Shown in pieces: positions 1 to 5,890 of a stretch of DNA of 5,890 nt; position 1 is the stretch's first letter; each line of letters starts with the position of its first letter. The notes below the pieces were generated by a model, which ran no database searches, was not told where the DNA came from, and saw only the letters and a program-made list of their open reading frames with translations. The position numbers were made by a program, and so were the translations under genes. The DNA is from Bacteroidota bacterium (GTDB lineage Bacteria > Bacteroidota > Ignavibacteria > Palsa-1295), in the NCBI GenBank assembly GCA_025363505.1, contig JANYDV010000034.1:1-5890 (forward strand), in the 5' to 3' direction.

Positions 1-1066
1 CATACTTGAAAATAATAAAGATTGCGCCAATCAAACCCAATATCGACACAGCCAGTGTTTCGGAAGTGATCCGGAGCCTATCAGGAGTAAGCGCTCGCAG
101 ATCGCCCGCCAGAGCCAAAAACAATCCGAGAAACATTCCGCTGACTCCGAGCACTGCGGCAATGCCGAATGAGGGGACGGGCGTCAGCTCGATCAAAAAT
201 AAAAATATCCCAACCAGAAATAATATCAAAGCAATGATCGGAGCGATCATCGCAATATATTGTGCACTAAAAAATAAGATCAACGCACCAACTGATGCAA
301 GTGTGAAGAGTCCGAAATGTCCGGTTTTGATTGTATAGAATGTGCCCGCGAGACCAATCAAAATTAAAATCGAACTGACTAATGGCAGTGTAAGAAAGCG
401 GATGATCTCATCGGAGAATGATTGTTTGATTTCCGATACCACTACTGTGCTGTATCCCGAAAGTTGGAGAGCTTGCGAGATTGAATCGGCTTCGAAATCA
501 ACATACTTTGCTTTTTTTGCACTTTCGTTGGTGAGTGTCAGTAGCTTACCTTTCGGCAACGCCACACCACTGATACTGTCAAGCCCAAGTTGTTCATCTA
601 CCATTGCGGCTGCGATCTCCGGATTGCGCCCATTTCGCTCGGCGGTCGTGCGCATTTCGGCTCGCATGTAACTCACTACTTTCTCGGTAGCTTTTTCGCC
701 GCTTTCATAGACAGGAGTTGCCGCCCCAAAAGTCGAACCCGGTGTCATCACTATCTTTTTTGCCGCAAGCGCAATGAGTGCGCCGGCGGAAATAGCACGT
801 TTATCAATATAAGCTATTGTTGTCGGGACGTTAGCATTCAAGATCGCATCGCGAATGTGAGTGCCGACATCAAGACGACCGCCAAAGGTATTGATTCGCA
901 AGATAATAATTGAGTGCGAGTGTTCGGCTTCACTGATGGCACGGTCGGCATAGACTGACATCGCAGCGTCCACTTCGCCTTTGATGTCGATGATCACAGC
1001 CCGTTGCTGGGCTATTGTCGGCGCAGTGATCAGCAGCGCAAAAATAATGATGGCGATGATACGCAT
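1..1066 (-). CDS. nfeD: Long-form NfeD membrane-bound serine protease (ClpP-class), C-terminus beyond left edge
   Basis: The reverse strand is open from the ATG at 1066-1064 to the left edge, giving 355 residues without a stop. Residues 1-20 form a signal peptide (hydrophobic run, then TIAQ). Residues 23-210 are a ClpP/crotonase-like protease domain with NTFGGR (59-64), ISAGA (92-96) and ERNGRN. By recall-based alignment with Pyrococcus 1510-N, S93 is the nucleophile and K129 the general base of a Ser-Lys dyad, so the enzyme looks active. From about 225 there are four or five membrane segments (roughly 229-245, 252-272, 274-293, 300-321, 338-353). The soluble OB-fold domain that ends long NfeD proteins would lie off the left edge. 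The start is well fixed: an in-frame TAA sits only four codons upstream. No Shine-Dalgarno sequence is visible. Members of the family cleave membrane-associated stomatin-like (slipin) partners, often encoded next door; that neighbour would also be outside the window. It is divergent from the propeller gene. Confidence 0.93.
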   Translation of the reverse strand, partial: MRIIAIIIFALLITAPTIAQQRAVIIDIKGEVDAAMSVYADRAISEAEHSHSIIILRINTFGGRLDVGTHIRDAILNANVPTTIAYIDKRAISAGALIALAAKKIVMTPGSTFGAATPVYESGEKATEKVVSYMRAEMRTTAERNGRNPEIAAAMVDEQLGLDSISGVALPKGKLLTLTNESAKKAKYVDFEADSISQALQLSGYSTVVVSEIKQSFSDEIIRFLTLPLVSSILILIGLAGTFYTIKTGHFGLFTLASVGALILFFSAQYIAMIAPIIALILFLVGIFLFLIELTPVPSFGIAAVLGVSGMFLGLFLALAGDLRALTPDRLRITSETLAVSILGLIGAIFIIFKY

Positions 1067-1177
1067 GAGTGTAGGGTATTAAATAGACGTCGAATGATAT
1101 AGAGACTGTAACATCGTCACCTCGGTGAAGGATTCTATCAATAATGTTGTTATAGAACATTCGTTATTTATCATTTT
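1067..1177. promoter_or_regulatory. Divergent intergenic region between nfeD and the propeller gene
   Basis: This 111-bp AT-rich gap must hold the start signals of two divergent genes. I see no copy of the TAnnTTTG -7 element on either strand, so no promoter can be placed confidently. It holds two small inverted repeats: TCACC-TC-GGTGA at 1117-1128 and AATGTT-N7-AACATT at 1143-1161. Neither gene has a Shine-Dalgarno sequence; the plus-strand start is preceded by an AT-rich stretch (TTATTTATCATTTT). Confidence 0.6.
1143..1161. repeat. 6-bp perfect inverted repeat with 7-nt spacer upstream of propeller gene
   Basis: AATGTT (1143-1148) and AACATT (1156-1161) are exact reverse complements around GTTATAG. 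The repeat ends 16 nt before the ATG at 1178. It could be an operator or a weak 5'-UTR hairpin, but six AT-rich base pairs can arise by chance here. Confidence 0.3.
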
Positions 1178-2845
1178 ATGAAGAGAACTTTCTTTTTTTT
1201 ATTCCTCATCATACTTCCCGGCATCTCGTCGGTGCAAGGGCAAACATTTGAATGGTCGCATGGCGCCGAGGCGCTGATTACGGCTTCGGCGTATGGCATT
1301 GCTACTGATGGGCAGGGCAATTCGGTCGTCATTGGCAGTTTTTATTCGATGACCGCTTTTGATACAGTCACTCTGAACTCGCAAGGGCGCGATCTTTTTG
1401 TCGCTCGCTATAACAGCGACGGCAAATTACTTTGGGCGCAACGATTCGGCGGACCTTCCGATGAATTTGGCAACGGCGTAGCCCTCGATGGCAAAGGAAA
1501 TATTTATATCGTCGGTTCGTTCACCAACAAAATGCAAATCGGCAATGACACGCTTGTATCCGCCGGCGACCATGATGCCTTCATAGCAAAGCTCACTCCT
1601 GATGGCGTTGTCCAATGGGCGCGGCGTGGTGGCGGCGTAAATAGTGATTTTGCAATGTCCGTAGCTGTTGATAAAGACGGAAATGCTTTTGTTGCCGGAT
1701 ATTTTCGTGACACTTCAACTTTTGGCACAACAGTGCTATCGCCCTGGCGTCGGTCACTCCTGACGATGTTCTTTGCCAAGTATGATAAGAACGGCAAGTG
1801 TGAATGGGCAAAACCGATTGGCGGATCGAATTACCAAAGTCAGTTCGACGGAGTGAGTATTGATGTTGATGGCTCCGGCAATGCCTATCTCGGTGGCTGC
1901 ATTCGAGGAGAGGCATATATTGATCAACTCAGTCTTACGTCCAAAGGGATGACTGATCTTTTCCTTGCAAAATTTTCGCCGAATGGAAAAGCACTCTGGG
2001 CAAAAAACGCCGGAGCACCAAACGGAATCGCTATGATAAAAGCTCTCAAGCATACCAATGACCATATCGCTATCAGCGGATATTATATTAATGATATTGC
2101 CTTCGATCCTAAAACAACCCTAAGTTCACAACTTGGCTTTTCTGATTTGTTTGTGGCAAGTTATAACGACGACGGCGCATTTGAATGGGTTACCAACAGC
2201 AAAGGCAGAGGCGCAAAAATTGGTGAGGCGCTCACAGCGGATTCAAAAGGAAATCTCTATCTGACCGGAAATTTTAATGACTCACTCAATTTTGGAAATG
2301 AAAAGCTATCGAGCGACGGGCGGCAATCGCTGTTTGTTGCATCGTTCGACCCGCAAGGAGCATTTCGTTTTTCCAAGCAATCGGGGCGCGGCGGGGTGAT
2401 TTTCTCACGAGCAATCGGGCTTGATAAAGATGATAACATCTATATCGCCGGAGGCTATAGCGATACAGCATCATTCGGGAAAGTACCGCTCCATGCGCCG
2501 GTAACTACACAAGATATGTTTGTTACCAAACTCGCCTCAGAGACGAATTGGACAATTAAAAAAGTATCCGATGAACCCCCGGCAACCAACGAAATGCTTT
2601 CGAGCGACTTGAACGTAAAATCAAGTTCGTTAAAGATCAAATTTACGGTAAGCGGTTCGCAGTTTGTGACCCTGGCGTTTAATGATATACTCGGAAATAT
2701 CAGCGAATCTTTTGTCGAACAAGAACTGACTACCGGCACCTACGAACTGATACTAAATCTCAAAAAATTTCCGAAACAAGAGTATTATTGCCGCTTGCAG
2801 ATCGGTGCGGGTTATAAGCAAACGAAGCGTATTACGCTTGAGTAA
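1178..2845 (+). CDS. Secreted SBBP-repeat seven-bladed beta-propeller protein with T9SS-like C-terminal sorting domain
   Basis: The 555-residue protein starts with a signal peptide (KR, then a Phe/Leu/Ile core to about residue 20, GQ near the cleavage point). Seven repeats of about 62 residues follow, each with an A/V-x-D-x-x-GN-x-Y/F-x-x-G strand pair and later an LFVA-x-[YF]-x-x-[DN]G-x-x-x-W strand. Repeats start near residues 39, 99, 160, 224, 286, 349 and 411. This is the SBBP (beta-propeller repeat) pattern, and seven copies suit a closed propeller; the N-terminal FEWSHG (24-29) may complete the last blade. Residues about 471-555 resemble a type A T9SS sorting domain: FNDILGN (501-507), TTGTYEL (518-524), a YYCRL strand and a basic TKRITLE end. 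The likely location is therefore outside the outer membrane, secreted or surface-attached. Blade 5 (286-342) has lost the D-x-x-GN turn. No catalytic residues are recognisable; binding or adhesion is possible but unproven. No clear terminator follows. Confidence 0.85.
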   Translation: MKRTFFFLFLIILPGISSVQGQTFEWSHGAEALITASAYGIATDGQGNSVVIGSFYSMTAFDTVTLNSQGRDLFVARYNSDGKLLWAQRFGGPSDEFGNGVALDGKGNIYIVGSFTNKMQIGNDTLVSAGDHDAFIAKLTPDGVVQWARRGGGVNSDFAMSVAVDKDGNAFVAGYFRDTSTFGTTVLSPWRRSLLTMFFAKYDKNGKCEWAKPIGGSNYQSQFDGVSIDVDGSGNAYLGGCIRGEAYIDQLSLTSKGMTDLFLAKFSPNGKALWAKNAGAPNGIAMIKALKHTNDHIAISGYYINDIAFDPKTTLSSQLGFSDLFVASYNDDGAFEWVTNSKGRGAKIGEALTADSKGNLYLTGNFNDSLNFGNEKLSSDGRQSLFVASFDPQGAFRFSKQSGRGGVIFSRAIGLDKDDNIYIAGGYSDTASFGKVPLHAPVTTQDMFVTKLASETNWTIKKVSDEPPATNEMLSSDLNVKSSSLKIKFTVSGSQFVTLAFNDILGNISESFVEQELTTGTYELILNLKKFPKQEYYCRLQIGAGYKQTKRITLE

Positions 2846-2867
2846 CCCGTGGGATTAATGCCATAGA

Positions 2868-2899
2868 TTTGGATTTTTCGGTATTATGTTGTATCTTTG
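2868..2899 (+). promoter_or_regulatory. Bacteroidota-type promoter (-33 TTTG / -7 TATCTTTG) for the four-gene run
   Basis: TTTG at 2868-2871 and TATCTTTG at 2892-2899 are separated by 20 nt. This matches the known Bacteroidota primary sigma consensus (TTTG at -33, TAnnTTTG at -7), with element centres 26 nt apart as that numbering requires. Transcription would begin near 2902-2904, about 17 nt before the ATG at 2920. It is the only exact match to this consensus I noticed in the intergenic regions of the window. Confidence 0.75.
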
Positions 2900-2919
2900 C
2901 AACACCATATAGCTTTAGC

Positions 2920-3237
2920 ATGCCAAAGATTCGTCTCAAACAGAAAATTAAGAAGATCATCCGCACTCCGAAGCTGCTATTGCTTGCGGGGACGCTCGTG
3001 ATTCTCTCGGCGACTCTGTTGTTTGCAAATAAAGGTATCTGGCGTCAGATTGCCCTCCGTCACGAAGTCGGCACACTCGAAGCTGAGAATGCACAATTGC
3101 TATCCGAAGAACAATTACTAATGAGCCGTGTCGATCTTCTTGCCAAAGAAGAACCCACCATCACTGAGCGCATTGCCCGCGAACGCTATCACCTCAAACG
3201 CCGCGGCGAAACAATTTACCGGGAGGCACAACGATGA
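2920..3237 (+). CDS. FtsB/DivIC-like septum formation initiator protein
   Basis: A 105-residue bitopic membrane protein. A short, very basic cytoplasmic tail (residues 2-18, rich in K/R) is followed by one membrane segment (about 19-36), then a predicted coiled coil (about 43-76, ALRHEVGTLEAENAQLLSEE region). A C-terminal block, TERIARERYHLKRRGETIYR (82-101), matches the IE-x-x-AR-x-x-Y-x-x-x-x-x-GE-x-x-Y signature of FtsB/DivIC proteins. These bridge FtsL and FtsQ/DivIB in the divisome. Length and order fit the family, but FtsB and DivIC orthologues cannot be told apart here. I chose ATG 2920 over an in-frame TTG at 2869: that TTG lies inside the promoter's -33 element, and its 17 extra residues (FSVLCCIFATPY) do not fit the basic tail. 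It is the first gene of the run and overlaps the ROK gene by 4 nt (ATGA). Confidence 0.85.
   Translation: MPKIRLKQKIKKIIRTPKLLLLAGTLVILSATLLFANKGIWRQIALRHEVGTLEAENAQLLSEEQLLMSRVDLLAKEEPTITERIARERYHLKRRGETIYREAQR
3221..3226 (+). promoter_or_regulatory. Strong Shine-Dalgarno sequence for the ROK gene
   Basis: GGGAGG lies 7 nt before the ATG at 3234, within the end of the FtsB/DivIC-like gene. It is the only strong Shine-Dalgarno sequence found upstream of any start in the window. With the ATGA overlap it fixes the ROK start and suggests independent re-initiation or coupled translation. Confidence 0.7.
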
Positions 3238-4190
3238 GCGAGGCTCACAACCTGGCGATCGGGGTTGATATCGGGGGGACTTCCATAAAATTTGCAGTTG
3301 TTGATCTCGAAAAAGGCAAAGTCCTGAAAGAGACTTCATGCACCACCCCAAACGTTAGCGCAAGTGACATTGCATCGCTTGTCGTAAAAAATATCAATGT
3401 GCTCATTCACCAATATCCCGATCTTTCGCGCATTGGTCTGGGTGTGCCGGGTGCGATGAATGCCGAACGAACGGTCGTACAGTATCCACCAAATTTTACG
3501 CTCTGGAAAGAAGAACCGCTTGCGGAGATGATCGCCGCAAAAATGCCGATTGTAGATTTAGTACGAATGGATAACGACGCAAAATGCGCGGTGGCGGCTG
3601 AGATGCACTTTGGCTCGGCAAAAAACGAAAAATTCTTTTTGCTGGCGACACTTGGCACAGGCGTGGGTGGTGCGCTCGTGAGTAACGGAGAAATTTATCG
3701 CGGTGCCTTTGGTGGCGCAGGCGAGTTTGGTCATGTGATCGTTGATCTCAACGGAGTCAGTTCGCCGAGCGGTGTTCGTGGTTGTCTCGAAGCCTATATC
3801 GGTCAGCGTTTTCTTTCGGAGCGCACACTTGATGCACTCTCGAAATCAAAACAAACTTCGACTCTGAAAAAATTTATTGCCGGCAAGATACTCGAACCAA
3901 AAGATATTACCGAAGCCGCACAAGAAGGCGATACATTTGCAATCGAAGTGCTTGCCGATGCCGGAAGATACTTAGGCTTTGCAATGGCAACAGTAGCGAA
4001 TCTTCTTGATATTCGTTTATTTCTTGTTGCCGGTGGTGTTGCCCAGGCAGGCGACTTGTTGCTCGAACCGGCGAGAGCCGCACTTCGCGAAAATGTGCTT
4101 GAGCAAATGCGATCGACTGTCGAGATTCGTCCGGCAAAACTCGGGACAAAAGCCGGAGTTATTGGTGCCGCACTCCTGACACGCGACTGA
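3234..4190 (+). CDS. ROK-family sugar kinase (glucokinase-like) with degenerate zinc site
   Basis: A 318-residue protein, the usual length for a stand-alone ROK kinase without the N-terminal DNA-binding domain found in ROK repressors. The phosphate-binding motif is DIGGT (12-16). LGVPGAMN (69-76) is the ROK glycine/proline loop. MDNDAKC (112-118) carries the probable catalytic base D115. TLGTGVGGALV (139-149) is the second phosphate loop, and GEFGH (163-167) holds sugar-contact E164 and zinc ligand H167. GCLE (183-186) gives E186, and LVAGGV (264-269) fits the adenosine-binding region. Known members phosphorylate glucose, N-acetylglucosamine or N-acetylmannosamine with ATP; the substrate cannot be read from the sequence. 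The family's CxCGxxGC zinc motif appears as SPSGVRGC (177-184), so two of the three cysteine ligands are serine. The gene overlaps the division gene by 4 nt, and pyrF follows after 43 nt. Confidence 0.9.
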   Translation: MSEAHNLAIGVDIGGTSIKFAVVDLEKGKVLKETSCTTPNVSASDIASLVVKNINVLIHQYPDLSRIGLGVPGAMNAERTVVQYPPNFTLWKEEPLAEMIAAKMPIVDLVRMDNDAKCAVAAEMHFGSAKNEKFFLLATLGTGVGGALVSNGEIYRGAFGGAGEFGHVIVDLNGVSSPSGVRGCLEAYIGQRFLSERTLDALSKSKQTSTLKKFIAGKILEPKDITEAAQEGDTFAIEVLADAGRYLGFAMATVANLLDIRLFLVAGGVAQAGDLLLEPARAALRENVLEQMRSTVEIRPAKLGTKAGVIGAALLTRD

Positions 4191-4233
4191 TCGTATCAGT
4201 GTTGTTTTATTCTTCAAAACAAAAAAAACTACC

Positions 4234-5037
4234 ATGACCTTCGTAGAGAAGATTGTATCTGCGCAACAAACCAACAACTCACTCCTGTGTGTTGGGCTTG
4301 ATACTGATTCGCGTAAGATACCCGATGCACTAAAAGACGAGCGCGACCCTGTTCTTGCTTTTAACAAAGCGATCATTGATGCGACAGCCGATCTTGCCTG
4401 CTCATACAAACTCAATCTTGCATATTACGAAGCAAACGGTTCGAAGGGCTTAGACACCGCACTTGCAACGCTTGAACATATTCCCAAACATCTTTTCTCT
4501 ATTGCTGATGTCAAACGTGGCGACATCGGTTCGACCAGCGATCAATATGCGATTGCCTATCAACAAGCAATGCCATTTGATTGTGTGACACTTAGCCCCT
4601 ATATGGGTTTTGATTCGGTCGAGACATTCTTAAAAGACCAGACAAAAGGTGCGTTCTTTCTTGGTTTGACTTCCAACCCCGGTGCACGTGATTTCCAGTA
4701 TCTCGATCTTGCATCCGGAAAAAAACTCTACGAACACGTGACCGATACTGTCAGTAGTTGGAATACGACTTCAAAAAATTGTGGCTTAGTTGTCGGCGCA
4801 ACAAAACCATCCGAGCTTGAAGCACTTCGTCATCGTGCGCCCGAGCTTCCATTTTTGGTGCCGGGTGTTGGTGCACAAGGCGGTTCGCTTGCTGATGTAA
4901 TGAATGCAAACGGCAAAGGCATTGCACTCATTAATGTCAGCCGCGGCATTTCGTATGCTTCGACGGGTAGTGATTTCAAAGAGGCGGCTCGAAAAGCTGC
5001 TATGACGATTGTTGAAGAGATGCAATCACTGATGTAA
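4234..5037 (+). CDS. pyrF: Orotidine 5'-phosphate decarboxylase, type 2 subfamily
   Basis: It catalyses the last step of de novo UMP synthesis, decarboxylating OMP to UMP in the cytoplasm. The 267-residue length suits the longer subfamily 2 enzymes; E. coli-type enzymes are about 240. Visible landmarks are CVGLDTD (19-25), with the substrate-binding Asp; SYKLN (57-61), with K59; and ADVKRGDIGST (91-101), carrying the catalytic D-x-K-x-x-D residues D92, K94 and D97. LSPYMG (120-125) is the segment seen in the long subfamily. Further along are GLTSNPG (144-150), VVGAT (186-190), VPGVGAQGG (209-217) and SRGI (236-239), whose Arg contacts the phosphate. All key residues are present, so the enzyme should be active. 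No Shine-Dalgarno sequence is visible; the start is preceded by an A-rich leader (AAAACAAAAAAAACTACC), common in Bacteroidota. It is probably cotranscribed with the ROK gene upstream and the DUF2851 gene 18 nt downstream. Confidence 0.95.
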   Translation: MTFVEKIVSAQQTNNSLLCVGLDTDSRKIPDALKDERDPVLAFNKAIIDATADLACSYKLNLAYYEANGSKGLDTALATLEHIPKHLFSIADVKRGDIGSTSDQYAIAYQQAMPFDCVTLSPYMGFDSVETFLKDQTKGAFFLGLTSNPGARDFQYLDLASGKKLYEHVTDTVSSWNTTSKNCGLVVGATKPSELEALRHRAPELPFLVPGVGAQGGSLADVMNANGKGIALINVSRGISYASTGSDFKEAARKAAMTIVEEMQSLM

Positions 5038-5055
5038 AAGAAAGCAGACAGCGCT

Positions 5056-5890
5056 ATGAAGAAACCTGTCCTCGCCGAATCATTAATGCACACGCTCTGG
5101 AAATCGCACGAGCGATATTTGACTCCTATCGTTCGGTTGGTGGATGGCAGCGAAATACAAATTCGAAACTCCGGTAAGTACAACGACCATCGCGGCGGAC
5201 CAGATTTTCTCGGTGCAGAAATAATTTTGGACGGACTAATCCTCAAAGGCGATATCGAGCTTCATCGCACGAGCACCGATTGGACAAAGCACGGACACAC
5301 CGATGATACTAATTACGCCTCAGTAATTTTGCACGTAGTGATGGATGATGATGGCGGTGTCCATCCGCGCATCCCGACCCTCTCACTTCGAGATAATCTT
5401 GCATTTGATGAGCGAGCATTTTGGAAAGCTCTCTTCGAAGAGCGATATGCGCGCTTGCCCGAGCTGCCATGCTTTCCGCACAATCTTGCTACATCAATGA
5501 AACGCAAACGCTTGGTGCTTGCGTCGATGGCAGAGCTTCGGTTGGATGAATTAGTCGCGAGATATTCCAACTCACAACAGACGACAAAAGAAGAATTGCT
5601 TGATAGAGTGTATGAGCGTGTTCTCGACGCACTTGGCTTTAGCGAAAATCGTAAACCAATGGCTGACTTTGCTACGCTTCTACCGAGAACACTCTTGCAC
5701 AGTATCCGAGCGAAAGAGAATGTGCAAGAACTTGGAAATATATTCGAAGCTTTGTTCTTTGGTGTTTCAGGTTTGCTCGAAGCCCCGCAAGCGATCTATA
5801 CTAATGAAGTCAATGAATATTTGCTCGACCTCAATGCAAAGTGGCAAGCATTACAAGTAAGTTATCCGATTCCGGATGTATTGTCAAAAG
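5056..5890 (+). CDS. DUF2851 family protein, truncated by right edge
   Basis: An ATG at 5056, 18 nt after the pyrF stop, opens a frame that stays open to the window end (278 residues plus one base). The N-terminal region has the DUF2851 pattern: an ES-L-MHTLW start, then RGGPDFLGAEI (46-56), GDIELHRTSTDWTKHGH (65-81), NY-ASVILHVV (86-95). The family is largely confined to Bacteroidota and relatives and has no established biochemical role that I know of. Full-length members are roughly 420-430 residues, so about a third is missing here. The first part looks beta-rich, while residues 110-265 look mostly helical. No signal peptide or membrane segment is visible, so it is probably cytoplasmic. 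M11 is a possible alternative start, but the earlier ATG keeps the usual distance to the LW residues. Its closeness to pyrF suggests cotranscription. Confidence 0.88.
   Translation, partial: MKKPVLAESLMHTLWKSHERYLTPIVRLVDGSEIQIRNSGKYNDHRGGPDFLGAEIILDGLILKGDIELHRTSTDWTKHGHTDDTNYASVILHVVMDDDGGVHPRIPTLSLRDNLAFDERAFWKALFEERYARLPELPCFPHNLATSMKRKRLVLASMAELRLDELVARYSNSQQTTKEELLDRVYERVLDALGFSENRKPMADFATLLPRTLLHSIRAKENVQELGNIFEALFFGVSGLLEAPQAIYTNEVNEYLLDLNAKWQALQVSYPIPDVLSK

Noticed and set aside
6..671. Two plus-strand reading frames (6-338 and 342-671) in one frame separated by a TAG
   Set aside because: They lie antisense to nfeD, which has clear family motifs, a signal peptide and membrane segments. 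The translations are low-complexity Ser/Ile/Lys-rich and resemble nothing I recognise.
930..1160. A 76-codon minus-strand frame across the nfeD start and intergenic region
   Set aside because: It overlaps the nfeD N-terminus in another frame, and its His/Arg/Cys-rich translation is typical of a shadow frame.
2846..2867. CCCGTGGG after the propeller gene as a terminator stem
   Set aside because: The arms are 3 bp with a 2-nt loop and no T-tract follows, so it cannot act as an intrinsic terminator.
2869..2919. TTG start giving a 17-residue longer FtsB/DivIC-like protein
   Set aside because: The TTG is part of the -33 promoter element and lies upstream of the inferred transcription start. The extension does not fit the short basic tail typical of the family.
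4202..4222. TTGTTTT-N7-AAAACAA inverted repeat before pyrF as a terminator
   Set aside because: It contains only one G-C pair, and on the plus strand it is followed by A residues, not T. On the minus strand the T-run precedes the stem. It is probably a by-product of the A-rich leader.
5035..5058. pyrF and DUF2851 being in the same frame, suggesting a broken fusion or stop readthrough
   Set aside because: Each has its own complete N- or C-terminus typical of its family, and an 18-nt spacer with a new ATG is ordinary operon spacing. One in three neighbours share a frame by chance.
1..5890. A defence system, mobile element, CRISPR array or RNA gene
   Set aside because: No transposase, integrase, toxin-antitoxin pair, direct-repeat array, tRNA-like or rRNA segment was seen. 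The gaps between genes are all at most about 111 bp and all real genes belong to recognisable families.

Overview
The window looks like chromosomal DNA from a member of the Bacteroidota/Chlorobi (FCB) group, perhaps an Ignavibacteria/Kapabacteria-like lineage. Four signs point there. The window has a textbook Bacteroidota promoter (TTTG, 20-nt spacer, TATCTTTG). It has a secreted beta-propeller protein with a type IX secretion (T9SS)-like C-terminal sorting domain. It has a DUF2851 protein, a family known mainly from this group. Most genes also lack a Shine-Dalgarno sequence. The exact lineage is inferred and could be wrong.

Layout. On the minus strand, 1-1066 holds the N-terminal 355 residues of a long-form NfeD membrane serine protease that runs off the left edge. 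A 111-bp divergent intergenic region follows. A plus-strand gene at 1178-2845 encodes a 555-residue secreted protein with seven SBBP-type repeats, probably a seven-bladed propeller, and a T9SS-like tail. A 74-bp gap with the consensus promoter then leads into a plus-strand gene run: an FtsB/DivIC-like division protein (2920-3237), a ROK-family sugar kinase-like protein overlapping it by 4 nt (3234-4190), orotidine 5'-phosphate decarboxylase pyrF (4234-5037), and a DUF2851 protein truncated by the right edge (5056-5890).

How the genes relate. The first two genes are divergent and both encode envelope or exported proteins, but nothing links them functionally. The four-gene run is tightly spaced (4-nt overlap, 43-nt gap, 18-nt gap) and is probably cotranscribed from the promoter at 2868-2899. 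It mixes division, sugar phosphorylation, pyrimidine synthesis and an unknown function, so it reads as a housekeeping cluster rather than one pathway.

I found no RNA gene, CRISPR array, insertion sequence, attachment site or convincing terminator. I did not find an undescribed multi-gene system. The points most worth checking are the ROK protein that has lost two of its three zinc cysteines, the conserved acidic/histidine core of the DUF2851 protein, and the well-defined promoter.
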